Position numbers and translations under genes: made by a program. Source: an uncultured Fastidiosipila sp. (GTDB lineage: Bacteria; Bacillota; Clostridia; Saccharofermentanales; Fastidiosipilaceae). From it: 6,376 nucleotides of DNA. A model generated the notes under the pieces. That model was not told the origin of the DNA, did no database searches, and was given only the letters and a program-made list of their open reading frames with translations. Each line of letters starts with the position of its first letter. The first letter of the stretch is position 1. Location of the stretch: positions 1 through 6,376 of the forward strand of contig CALLQJ010000277.1 of assembly GCA_938014865.1 (NCBI GenBank). The letters are read 5' to 3'. Below are positions 1 through 5,748 of this stretch, one piece after another.

Positions 1-18
1 TAATTCTTTGAGACTCAT
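1..18 (-). CDS. Start of a leftward gene, possibly IS transposase istA (partial, runs off left edge)
   Basis: On the minus strand a perfect AGGAGG (complement of 31-36) is followed by in-frame ATG codons at 30-28 and 18-16, and the frame stays open to the window edge (MKITMSLKEL if read from the first). The first ATG directly abuts the AGGAGG, which is too close for normal initiation. The second has 12 nt spacing, a little long but more workable, so it is preferred here. Position just inside the iterons suggests the first transposase gene of the insertion element. Only six to ten residues are visible, so the product cannot be recognised from its own sequence. Confidence 0.35.
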
Positions 19-73
19 TGTGATTTTCATCCTCCTATTATTAACCAGGACCACCACTTTGAAGAATAGCAAG

Positions 74-121
74 GGGTGAAATTTTCACTGATTAGTTATA
101 GGGTGAAATTATCACTGATTA
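74..121. repeat. Pair of 21-bp direct repeats (iterons)
   Basis: Copies at 74-94 and 101-121 match at 20 of 21 positions. Both start GGGTGAAATT and end TCACTGATTA, separated by six AT-rich bases. They are probably transposase-binding sites at the tip of the insertion element; an operator for the leftward gene is the alternative. Confidence 0.8.
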
Positions 122-143
122 AACACACCGGTTTTTTCAAAAC

Positions 144-171
144 TTTACCAAAACAAGATAAGTGTTATAAT
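144..171 (+). promoter_or_regulatory. Sigma-A-type promoter of the tRNA-Arg gene
   Basis: A consensus TATAAT at 166-171 is preceded by TG one base upstream (163-164), forming an extended -10. A weak -35 (TTTACC, 144-149) lies 16 bp upstream. Transcription would start about ten bases before the tRNA 5' end at 188. Confidence 0.7.
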
Positions 172-187
172 TGCAACGTACATTGAT

Positions 188-262
188 GCCCTGATGGCCT
201 AGTGGATAAGGCGGCAGTTTCCGGAGCTGCACACGCGGGTTCGATTCCTGCTCGGGGCGCCA
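188..262 (+). tRNA. tRNA-Arg (anticodon CCG)
   Basis: A full cloverleaf can be drawn by hand. The acceptor stem 188-194 pairs with 252-258 (7 bp, one G-U). The D arm is 197-200 with 209-212, around an AGTGGATA loop. The anticodon stem is 214-218 with 226-230, and the loop 219-225 places CCG at 221-223, which reads the arginine codon CGG. The variable loop has four bases (231-234). The T arm is 235-239 with 247-251, around TTCGATT. The discriminator is G259 and CCA is encoded at 260-262. The gene has its own promoter and terminator and appears monocistronic. Confidence 0.96.
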
Positions 263-271
263 TAATAATGA

Positions 272-309
272 AAGCCTGTAATATTTTCTTACGGGCTTTT
301 ATTTTTTTC
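272..309 (+). terminator. Intrinsic terminator of the tRNA-Arg gene
   Basis: A 10-bp stem (272-281 with 289-298, one G-U pair) closes a 7-nt loop and is followed by a T-rich tail with a T7 run (299-309). It begins ten bases after the tRNA CCA. Its right arm abuts the stop codon of the leftward small gene at 299-490, so the stem could also serve that gene, though the T tract on that side is poor. Confidence 0.9.
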
Positions 310-490
310 TGCGGCGCAGCAGGATAATGATCAGCACGATAAATAACGCGGCGGAGATATAATCTGCCGGTGCAAAGCCTTCGTGCGGCCTGCGGAAAAT
401 AATCAAGGGCCTGAGATCCGCGAGAAAAGCAGTATAAGACAGCCCGCCCGCGCCGTATACAGCAAGTATCCTGAAAAATTTTTCAAGCAT
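299..490 (-). CDS. Putative small membrane protein, 63 aa, unknown function
   Basis: This leftward frame starts at ATG 490-488 and ends at TAA 301-299. An AAGGA site lies 7 nt upstream (complement of 498-502). A longer version from 571 was rejected because a TATAAT box falls inside it. The product has a moderately hydrophobic first half (about residues 8-32), an RRPHEG turn, and a clear membrane segment near residues 44-58 (ISAALFIVLIIILL). It ends in RRRKK, which by the positive-inside rule would put the C-terminus in the cytoplasm. I do not recognise a family. Points in favour are the ribosome binding site, the well-formed membrane helix with basic tail, and the fit of its end against the terminator stem. 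The risk is that it is a chance frame in a gap between genes. Confidence 0.5.
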   Translation of the reverse strand: MLEKFFRILAVYGAGGLSYTAFLADLRPLIIFRRPHEGFAPADYISAALFIVLIIILLRRRKK

Positions 491-542
491 TTTCCTTTCC
501 TTCCGGGAGGAAAGCGTCACCTGCCTTTCGGATATATACTCT

Positions 543-548
543 ATTATA
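543..548 (-). promoter_or_regulatory. Possible -10 box for the leftward small gene
   Basis: A perfect TATAAT on the minus strand (complement of 543-548) lies 53 bp upstream of the ATG at 490. No convincing -35 sits 16-18 bp further out, so the promoter is tentative. Confidence 0.4.
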
Positions 549-599
549 CGAAAGCGGCATAAAATCCGCATTTAAAGACAAGGCGCCGCCCCTTTTTCC

Positions 600-630
600 T
601 TGAAAAATCCATGAAAATCCATGCTAAAAT
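600..630 (+). promoter_or_regulatory. Probable lacZ promoter containing a tandem repeat
   Basis: An extended -10, TG-C-TAAAAT, lies at 622-630. A TTGAAA at 600-605 could be the -35, with a rather long 19-bp spacer. The spacer and -35 edge are made of a perfect tandem repeat of AAAATCCATG (604-613 and 614-623). The predicted start near 637 leaves a leader of about 55 nt ahead of the lacZ ATG at 692. Confidence 0.55.
604..623 (+). repeat. Perfect tandem 10-bp repeat in the lacZ promoter
   Basis: Two head-to-tail copies of AAAATCCATG occupy 604-613 and 614-623, directly upstream of TAAAAT. The 10-bp period is close to one helical turn, so a protein could contact both copies on one DNA face. Chance duplication is possible. 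Confidence 0.85.
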
Positions 631-691
631 GTAAGTAAATGTCCTTCCGCGACAGAAAAAACAGCGCAGAAAAGAAAAAGGAGAACAAACG

Positions 692-3600
692 ATGTACCTG
701 GAAAACTTTCATGAGAATCCTGATCTGACGCAGGTCGGTGCTTTGGAAACGGGGGCCTATTTTATCCCGTATAAAGATCCCGATCTCTTTGAATATATCC
801 TGGAACTGACGGATGCAGATATCGGGATTGACGAACGCTTCCATTCAGACCGCGTGAAGATGCTGAACGGCAAATGGCATTTTCGCTATTACGCAAGTCC
901 GGATGAAGTCCCCGAAGCCTTCGGCAAACGGCCGGTCCTCGAAGATGCCCCCTTTATTGAGGTGCCGTCCTGCTGGCAGACCCAAGGCTACGATCAAAAT
1001 CAATACACCAACACACGCTATCCGATTCCCATGGATCCGCCCTATGTTCCCGACGCCAATCCGGCCGGTGCCTATGAAAAGATTTTCTTTATTTTAGATG
1101 AAGAAGAACTCGAAGGCGACGTCGAGCTGCATTTTGAAGGCGTGGACTCGTGCTTTTATTTATGGATCAACGGCAATTTTATAGGCTACAGCCAGACTTC
1201 ACATATGACGGCGTCTTTTGACGTGAGCGAATACCTTGAACTCGGCGATAATCTCATCCAGGTTCTCGTTTTAAAATGGTGCGACGGCAGCTATCTCGAA
1301 GATCAGGATAAACTGCGCATGTCCGGCATTTTCCGTGATGTCTATCTCCTCTTCCGGGCGGAAAATCATATCCGCGACTATCAGCTGCATCAGTATTGGG
1401 CCGACGATTTGTCTTCTGTCGAAATCAGCGTCGATCTCGACTGGGAAGGCGAGCCCGATCCCGATGCCGGCTTTGAATTTTATGCGCCCGACGGTGAACT
1501 TCTCGGAAGCTTTGAGGCCGGTGAGCGTTTTAAAATCGAAGCGCCGATTTTGTGGAATGCCGAAAAGCCTATGCTCTACCGGCTCTTGATACTGACGGAG
1601 GAAGAGCTTATTTCGCAGGATGTCGGACTGAGAAAATTAGAGATTAAAGACGGCGTCTTTTACCTGAACGGGCAAAACATTAAATTCAAGGGCGTCAACC
1701 GCCACGATTCCGACCCCGTAACGGGCTATACGATCAGCCGGGAACAGCTCTTAGACGACCTTTACCTGATGAAAGACTACAATATCAACGCTGTACGTAC
1801 TTCACATTATCCGAATGCCCCCTGGGCTTATGAACTTTATAATCGGATGGGCTTTTATGTCATGGATGAAGCCGATATCGAAATGCACGGCACGGTCCAC
1901 TACCTGGGCGCCGAATTTTCCCGTTACAGGCCGCATCCTGAAGATTATGTTTCCGACAGCTACTCTCTCCTGGCCAATACGGGGATTTTTGATGCCGGCA
2001 TCCGCGACCGGGTGCGCCGCATGGTGCTGCGCGACCGCAATCAGCCGTGTATTGTCATCTGGTCTTTGGGCAATGAATCCGGCTACAGTCAGGCCTTTAA
2101 AGATGCCGCTTTGGAAATCAAAGAACTGGACCCTTCCCGCTTTGTCCAGTACGAATCGGTCAGCTACCGTTCGCCGTATTTTGAATCGGATCTTTCCGAA
2201 ATGGACTTTACCTCGCATATGTACCCGCATTTAGAAGATTTAGACGAGTATATCGCGCGGGAAGAAGAGGGGAAAAAGCCTTATGTCATGATTGAATTTA
2301 TTCATGCCATGGGAAACGGCCCGGGCGACATCGAAGCGTATATGAAGCGGGTCTTTGAAAATGACTGCCTCTGCGGCGGCTTTGCCTGGGAGTGGTGCGA
2401 CCATGCGATCGACATGGGGCCGGCATCCGAAGGCAGAAGACGCTATTATTACGGCGGCGATTTCGGCGAATACCCTCATGACGGCAATTTCTGCGTGGAC
2501 GGTCTGGTCACCCCGGACCGGAAAGCGAGCAACGGCTTAAGGGCTTATGGAAATGCCATCCGGCCTTTGCGCGTCACCTCCGGTCCTGAACTCCTTCGGG
2601 AGGGCAAAGTGGAGCTGCAAAGCATGATGGACTTTGCCGATATCACGGGTGAAGACCACATCATTTATTACCGCCTCAAAACGGGCTCGTCGCTCATCGA
2701 CGAAGGCTTTATCCGGGATTTCTGCGTACCGGCAAGGCAGAAGGCCGTCATCGAATTGGATTTGGACCCCGGTTTCTTAGAGGAAATGGAAGATGATGTC
2801 TATACCCTGCCGAGCTATCTGGATCTTCTCCTGCTGCGGACGAGCGTGCGTTCCGCGGAAGACGAACCGGCCCTTTTGGGTGTGGATCAGATCTGCCTGA
2901 GTGAAGGCAGCGAGCCGGATCTCCTGCCTTATCTGATTCCGGATTTTATGAGTCCGGAGGAAATGGCCGGGATCCGGGATGAGATTTATGCGCCGGACTA
3001 TGCGGAACAAGGGCCCGGGATTTCCGAAAATCTGGTGAAGCTCATCGTTGAAGGGAGCGGTTTTCAATACCAATTTAATAAAAGGACCGCTGCGATTGAG
3101 CGGCTGGTCTTTGACAATACGGAGTATCTGACGCGGCCGTCCGAATTTAATATCTGGCGCGCCCCGACCGACAATGACATGTACATTGCTGAAATCTGGC
3201 GGGAAGCAGGATTTGACCGGGTACAGACAAAGGTCAAAAGCTTTGAGGCCGATTATGCCCCCGATTCCGATGCGGTGATCATCCGTGCCGAGGTCACGCT
3301 GGCGGCGGTCTACCGGCAGCCGGTGCTTGATTTTACCGTGCAGTATACCGTGGAGCCCTCGGGTGCGCTGGACGTGCATTTTGAGGTAAAAAGACAGCGC
3401 GATTTCCCCTGGCTGCAGGATTTCCCGAATCGTCCGATGACCGAACATCAAAGACGTCTGGCCGCATTGGGCGGATCGCCTTACCTCCCGCGTTTCGGCA
3501 TGCGTTTCTTCCTGCCGGAGGACTATCAGCATCTTGTCTATTTCGGGGAGGGCCCTTATGAAAGCTACGAAGATATGCCGGGCCGGAATTTAATGGGCTG

Positions 3601-4003
3601 TTTCTCGTCAACGGTGGAGGAGAATCATACGGATTATATTAAGCCGCAGGAAAACGGCAGTCACTGCAAGAGCCGGGCGACGATGCTTCTCAATTCTGTC
3701 GGTTCGGCCTTCGGCATCAGCTCTGCAAAGGACTATTCCTTCAGCGTTTCGCCTTATACCCAGGAAGAGCTGGAACGAAAAGCGCATAACTTTGAACTGG
3801 AGCGCTCCGGGTCGACCGTGCTTTGTGTCGATTACCGCATGAGCGGCTTAGGCTCTAACAGCTGCGGCCCTCTGACCCGGAAGCCTTTCCGCCTGGCCGA
3901 AAATTCCTTCAGCTGGAGCTTCACGATCAAGCCGGGAGAAATTCGCGCAGCAGAAGACGACGACGAGGAGTTCTTCTTGGATCTGCCGTATCCGGAGGCT
4001 TAA
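692..4003 (+). CDS. lacZ: Beta-galactosidase, glycoside hydrolase family 2 (LacZ type)
   Basis: This cytoplasmic 1103-aa enzyme should hydrolyse beta-galactosides such as lactose with retention of configuration; no signal peptide is present. AAGGAG at 678-683 lies 8 nt before the ATG. Approximate domains are: jelly-roll sugar-binding (40-225, with YTNTRYPIP at 105-113 and DGSYLEDQDKLRMSGIFRDV), Ig-like (225-320), TIM barrel (322-620), DUF4981-like (635-745) and C-terminal beta-sandwich (790-1095, NIWRAPTDND at 820-829). Visible active-site residues are His338 (GVNRHDSDP), His372 (TSHYP), the Mg ligands Glu397 and His399 (IEMHG), acid/base Glu462 (WSLGNES) and nucleophile Glu535 (MIEFIHAMGNG). 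By comparison with E. coli LacZ (1024 aa), Trp999 corresponds to Cys1058 (GLGSNSCGP) and the sodium ligands Asp201 and Asn604 correspond to Thr169 and Asp, as in other Firmicute LacZ. It is longer than usual, with extra sequence around 741-780 and an acidic tail. Natural substrate is uncertain. Confidence 0.95.
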   Translation: MYLENFHENPDLTQVGALETGAYFIPYKDPDLFEYILELTDADIGIDERFHSDRVKMLNGKWHFRYYASPDEVPEAFGKRPVLEDAPFIEVPSCWQTQGYDQNQYTNTRYPIPMDPPYVPDANPAGAYEKIFFILDEEELEGDVELHFEGVDSCFYLWINGNFIGYSQTSHMTASFDVSEYLELGDNLIQVLVLKWCDGSYLEDQDKLRMSGIFRDVYLLFRAENHIRDYQLHQYWADDLSSVEISVDLDWEGEPDPDAGFEFYAPDGELLGSFEAGERFKIEAPILWNAEKPMLYRLLILTEEELISQDVGLRKLEIKDGVFYLNGQNIKFKGVNRHDSDPVTGYTISREQLLDDLYLMKDYNINAVRTSHYPNAPWAYELYNRMGFYVMDEADIEMHGTVHYLGAEFSRYRPHPEDYVSDSYSLLANTGIFDAGIRDRVRRMVLRDRNQPCIVIWSLGNESGYSQAFKDAALEIKELDPSRFVQYESVSYRSPYFESDLSEMDFTSHMYPHLEDLDEYIAREEEGKKPYVMIEFIHAMGNGPGDIEAYMKRVFENDCLCGGFAWEWCDHAIDMGPASEGRRRYYYGGDFGEYPHDGNFCVDGLVTPDRKASNGLRAYGNAIRPLRVTSGPELLREGKVELQSMMDFADITGEDHIIYYRLKTGSSLIDEGFIRDFCVPARQKAVIELDLDPGFLEEMEDDVYTLPSYLDLLLLRTSVRSAEDEPALLGVDQICLSEGSEPDLLPYLIPDFMSPEEMAGIRDEIYAPDYAEQGPGISENLVKLIVEGSGFQYQFNKRTAAIERLVFDNTEYLTRPSEFNIWRAPTDNDMYIAEIWREAGFDRVQTKVKSFEADYAPDSDAVIIRAEVTLAAVYRQPVLDFTVQYTVEPSGALDVHFEVKRQRDFPWLQDFPNRPMTEHQRRLAALGGSPYLPRFGMRFFLPEDYQHLVYFGEGPYESYEDMPGRNLMGCFSSTVEENHTDYIKPQENGSHCKSRATMLLNSVGSAFGISSAKDYSFSVSPYTQEELERKAHNFELERSGSTVLCVDYRMSGLGSNSCGPLTRKPFRLAENSFSWSFTIKPGEIRAAEDDDEEFFLDLPYPEA

Positions 4004-4052
4004 GGACCGGAAGGCATCCTTAGAGGATCACAGCGGATCAGACGGCTTGAAG

Positions 4053-4068
4053 CGGCAGCTGCCTGCCG
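4053..4068 (+). other. Short hairpin abutting the dus ribosome binding site
   Basis: CGGCAG (4053-4058) and CTGCCG (4063-4068) form a perfect 6-bp stem with a 4-nt loop. The AAAGGAG of dus begins at the next base (4069). It could stabilise the lacZ 3' end or influence dus translation; no T tract follows, so it is not a terminator. Confidence 0.55.
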
Positions 4069-4080
4069 AAAGGAGATTGT

Positions 4081-5121
4081 GTGCAGCATAATAAGACGAT
4101 TATTCAGGAACTCAAGCAGGCGCCGGGCTCAGCAAGAGCCGGGCGCCCTGCCTTTTTGGCCCCGCTTGCGGGCTATTCGGATCTGCCGTACCGGAGGATC
4201 TGTGCCCGCGAGGGCGCCGTTTTGTCGACGACCGAACTGGCCAGTGCGGCGGGCATCCGCTACAGCGGCTTAAACAAATCCCGGCGGTATTTAGAGATCA
4301 ACCCGGCGACGGAAGGGCCGGTGCTCATTCAGCTCTTCGGCGCAGAGGCCTTAGATTTCAAGGCGGCGGCGGAGGCCGTTTTGGCCGATCCCGTCCTCGG
4401 CGGCTGTACGGGCATTGACATCAATATGGGCTGTCCGGTCCCCAAGGTCGTCAAAAACGGGGCCGGCTCCGCATTGATGGAACGGCCCGAAGAAGCGGCA
4501 GAAATTTGCCGGACGCTCTTTCCGCTGCTCGAGGCGGAAGGCAAGGTCTTATCCGTCAAGATGCGCCGCGGCTTTAAAGGCGAAGAGGAAAAAGCCCCGG
4601 AACTGGCCTGCCGTCTGGCGGCGGAGGGGGTTTCGCTGATTACGGTGCACGGGCGTTTCCGCGAAGAATTTTACAGCGGCCGCGCCGATTGGGGCGTGAT
4701 CCGGCGGGTACATGAAGCCTTGGAAAAAGAAGGCCTTCGCGAAGGCGTTTTGCTCGCGGCGAACGGCGATGTAAAGGATCCGGCAAGCTACGATGCCTGC
4801 CTGGCCGAATCCGGGGCGGATCTTGCCGCCGTCGGACGGGCGGCGACGGGACGGCCCTGGATTTTCCGTGAACTGCAGGGGAGGGCAGAACCCGACGCAA
4901 GGGAAAAGGCCGAAATTATATTTGAACATGCCGCCGGCACGGCGGCATTCCTCGGCGAAGAAGCAGGCATGCGCGAATTTCGCAAAACCCTGACGGCGTA
5001 CGCGGCCGGCAGGCCGCAGGCGAAGCTGCTGCGCCGGGAATCGGTGAAGATCGACAGCCTGGACGACGTCAAAGCCTGGCTTTCGCTTTATTTGTACGGA
5101 AAAGATGCCTTCTTTCACTAA
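4081..5121 (+). CDS. dusB: tRNA-dihydrouridine synthase, DusB-like
   Basis: This 346-aa FMN enzyme reduces uridine to dihydrouridine in tRNA using NAD(P)H. AAGGAG (ending 4075) lies 5 nt before a GTG start, the only start in this frame that fits the site. An FMN-binding TIM barrel begins at LAPLAGYSDLPYR. INMGCPVPK carries the catalytic Cys118, followed by GAGSALM; Lys160 (VKMRRGF) and His190 (ITVHGR) are in the FMN/substrate site. ANGDV (Asn228) and VGRAATGRPWIF (Gly252-Arg253) bind FMN phosphate. A C-terminal helical tRNA-binding region (FRKTLTAYAAG ... LLRRESVKIDSLDDV) matches the DusB/NifR3 pattern, and length fits. The N-terminus is odd: a GC-rich stretch encoding QAPGSARAGRP replaces the usual beta-strand leading into the LAPLAG motif, and it also forms a hairpin in the RNA. 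Likely co-transcribed with lacZ (77-bp gap). The Dus subclass is inferred from the C-terminal motif. Confidence 0.92.
   Translation: MQHNKTIIQELKQAPGSARAGRPAFLAPLAGYSDLPYRRICAREGAVLSTTELASAAGIRYSGLNKSRRYLEINPATEGPVLIQLFGAEALDFKAAAEAVLADPVLGGCTGIDINMGCPVPKVVKNGAGSALMERPEEAAEICRTLFPLLEAEGKVLSVKMRRGFKGEEEKAPELACRLAAEGVSLITVHGRFREEFYSGRADWGVIRRVHEALEKEGLREGVLLAANGDVKDPASYDACLAESGADLAAVGRAATGRPWIFRELQGRAEPDAREKAEIIFEHAAGTAAFLGEEAGMREFRKTLTAYAAGRPQAKLLRRESVKIDSLDDVKAWLSLYLYGKDAFFH
4117..4157 (+). other. Terminator-like GC hairpin inside the first codons of dus
   Basis: Positions 4119-4130 pair with 4136-4147 in 11 of 12 positions (one G-G mismatch) around the 5-nt loop AGCAA. CAG (4117-4119) and CTG (4148-4150) can extend or re-register the base. 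Five T residues follow at 4153-4157. It lies in codons 13-26 of dus. It could act as an internal terminator or attenuator that limits read-through from lacZ, or simply reflect coding of Ala/Gly/Arg-rich residues. Confidence 0.55.
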
Positions 5122-5148
5122 AAATGAATATTTTTTAAAGAAGCTGTA

Positions 5149-5176
5149 TTCAAATTATGTCAAAATGGCTTAGAAT
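5149..5176 (+). promoter_or_regulatory. Probable promoter of the zinc-ribbon gene
   Basis: TTCAAA (5149-5154) and TAGAAT (5171-5176) are 16 bp apart and each matches the sigma-A consensus at four or five positions. The start would fall near 5183, giving a leader of about 87 nt that begins just before the hairpin at 5189-5217. No intrinsic terminator was seen between dus and this promoter, so read-through from dus is also possible. Confidence 0.55.
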
Positions 5177-5188
5177 AGAGAGCGTAAG

Positions 5189-5217
5189 GTGATCTTTACG
5201 GAGGGGTAAAAGATCAC
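5189..5217 (+). other. Leader hairpin with GGAGGG hexaloop, upstream of the zinc-ribbon gene
   Basis: GTGATCTTTAC (5189-5199) pairs with GTAAAAGATCAC (5206-5217): eleven base pairs with one bulged A. The loop 5200-5205 reads GGAGGG, so the stem presents ACGGA at its tip, which resembles the hairpin-loop GGA sites bound by CsrA-family proteins. The GAGGGGT at 5201-5207 is repeated exactly at 5219-5225. No T tract follows, so this is not a terminator. Confidence 0.7.
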
Positions 5218-5232
5218 AGAGGGGTTCAAGCT

Positions 5233-5256
5233 AAAAAAGGAGTCTATCCGTTTTTT
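5233..5256 (+). other. A/U-rich hairpin next to the zinc-ribbon ribosome binding site
   Basis: AAAAAAGGA (5233-5241) can pair with TCC-G-TTTTTT (5247-5256) with one bulged G and a 5-nt loop. The right arm ends directly before AAAGGAGG (5257-5264), the ribosome binding site. Its left arm contains a second AAGGAG without a start codon at usable distance. Stability is modest, since six of nine pairs are A-U. Confidence 0.4.
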
Positions 5257-5269
5257 AAAGGAGGCCGCC

Positions 5270-5695
5270 ATGAAAATCTGTCCGAGCTGCGGTGCGAGCA
5301 ATCATGATTTTGCCACCTATTGTCCGCAATGCGGCGCATCGATCGGCCCCGGCGTCAGGGGACCGGAAGCTGCAAATTACGGCATGCCGCCCGGAGGCTA
5401 TAGCTACAGCGGCAATATGACGAGGCCGGAGGACCTGCCGCCGCGTCTGAGACCGGTCAAGGCCTGGGCCTATGTCGGCTATGATATTTTATTTGCCGTG
5501 CCGCTGATCGGCTTTATCTTCATGATTGTGTTTGCCGTCAGCGATGAGAATGTCAACCGCCGCAATTACGCCCGTTCCTATTTCTGCAAGATGCTTTTGG
5601 TCCTCGGCGTTTTCCTGCTCATTTTCTTGATTGCGCTGATTACCGGTTCGCTCGGTGCCTTAAGCGATCGGGTGCAGAATATCGGCCGCTATTAA
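5270..5695 (+). CDS. Zinc-ribbon membrane protein, 141 aa, function unknown
   Basis: AAAGGAGG lies 5 nt before the ATG. An N-terminal zinc ribbon has Cys4, Cys7, Cys18 and Cys21 in two CPxCG knuckles, a pattern of small zinc-ribbon domains found at the start of many Firmicute membrane proteins. A Gly/Pro/Tyr-rich linker (about 23-60) follows, then two hydrophobic helices (about 67-90 and 106-127). The loop between them, NVNRRNYARSYF, is basic, and conserved in style among related small proteins. The zinc ribbon without a signal peptide suggests a cytoplasmic N-terminus; with two helices the C-terminus would also be cytoplasmic. Such ribbons often mediate protein contacts, but the partner and role here are unknown. 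The gene appears monocistronic: it has its own promoter and structured leader and is closed by two tandem terminators. Confidence 0.88.
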   Translation: MKICPSCGASNHDFATYCPQCGASIGPGVRGPEAANYGMPPGGYSYSGNMTRPEDLPPRLRPVKAWAYVGYDILFAVPLIGFIFMIVFAVSDENVNRRNYARSYFCKMLLVLGVFLLIFLIALITGSLGALSDRVQNIGRY

Positions 5696-5706
5696 GGGCT
5701 TTTGTT

Positions 5707-5727
5707 CCCGGAAGCAGGGCTTTCGGG
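5707..5727 (+). other. GC-rich stem-loop after the zinc-ribbon stop codon
   Basis: CCCGGAAGC (5707-5715) pairs with GCTTTCGGG (5719-5727) over 9 bp including one G-U, with a 3-nt loop. No T tract follows. The left arm can instead pair perfectly over 8 bp with 5763-5770, part of the next terminator stem. It may be a 3'-end stabilising structure or part of an alternative fold. Confidence 0.5.
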
Positions 5728-5748
5728 CCCTCCCGGAAGAAGACAAAG

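Larger units (their letters stand above)
1..127 (-). mobile_element. Probable end of an IS21-type insertion sequence (partial)
   Basis: Two direct copies of a 21-bp unit lie at 74-94 and 101-121 and differ at one base (T84 against A111), with a 27-bp period. Each carries a GTGA...TCAC dyad. On the minus strand they sit between a TGTGT-like tip (complement of about 123-127) and an AGGAGG site followed by the start of a leftward open frame. Multiple iterons just inside TG...CA tips, followed closely by the first transposase gene, is the layout known for IS21-family elements. Family assignment is inference, because no transposase domain falls inside the window. The outer boundary is uncertain by a few bases (CA at 124-125 or 126-127). 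The tRNA promoter starts 17 bp beyond it and looks intact. Confidence 0.42.

Noticed and set aside
74..121. The two 21-bp repeats as a minimal CRISPR array
   Set aside because: The gap is only six bases, too short for a spacer, and there are only two copies with no cas gene nearby.
572..844. Minus-strand frame of 90 codons across the lacZ promoter and start
   Set aside because: It overlaps the lacZ promoter, leader and first codons, has low-complexity Phe/Ser-rich sequence and no supporting signals.
1802..2234. Overlapping open frames of about 140 codons on both strands
   Set aside because: They overlap the catalytic core of lacZ (Glu397, His399, Glu462), which is clearly the real frame. 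No independent start signals were seen.
2777..3532. A 251-codon open frame on the minus strand
   Set aside because: It lies wholly antisense to lacZ, has no credible domain or ribosome binding site, and lacZ is well supported by its active-site motifs. Long antisense frames are common opposite GC-rich coding DNA.
4004..4080. A conventional lacZ terminator between lacZ and dus
   Set aside because: The only stem found (4053-4068) has no T tract; the nearest terminator-like structure is inside dus.
4549..5118. A 189-codon open frame on the minus strand, with two shorter ones nearby
   Set aside because: All are antisense to dus in its GC-rich half, and their composition looks like a shadow of the dus codons.
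5189..5264. The zinc-ribbon leader as a known riboswitch or T-box
   Set aside because: No T-box consensus and no core motif of a riboswitch class that I recognise could be found, and no terminator or clear expression platform follows.
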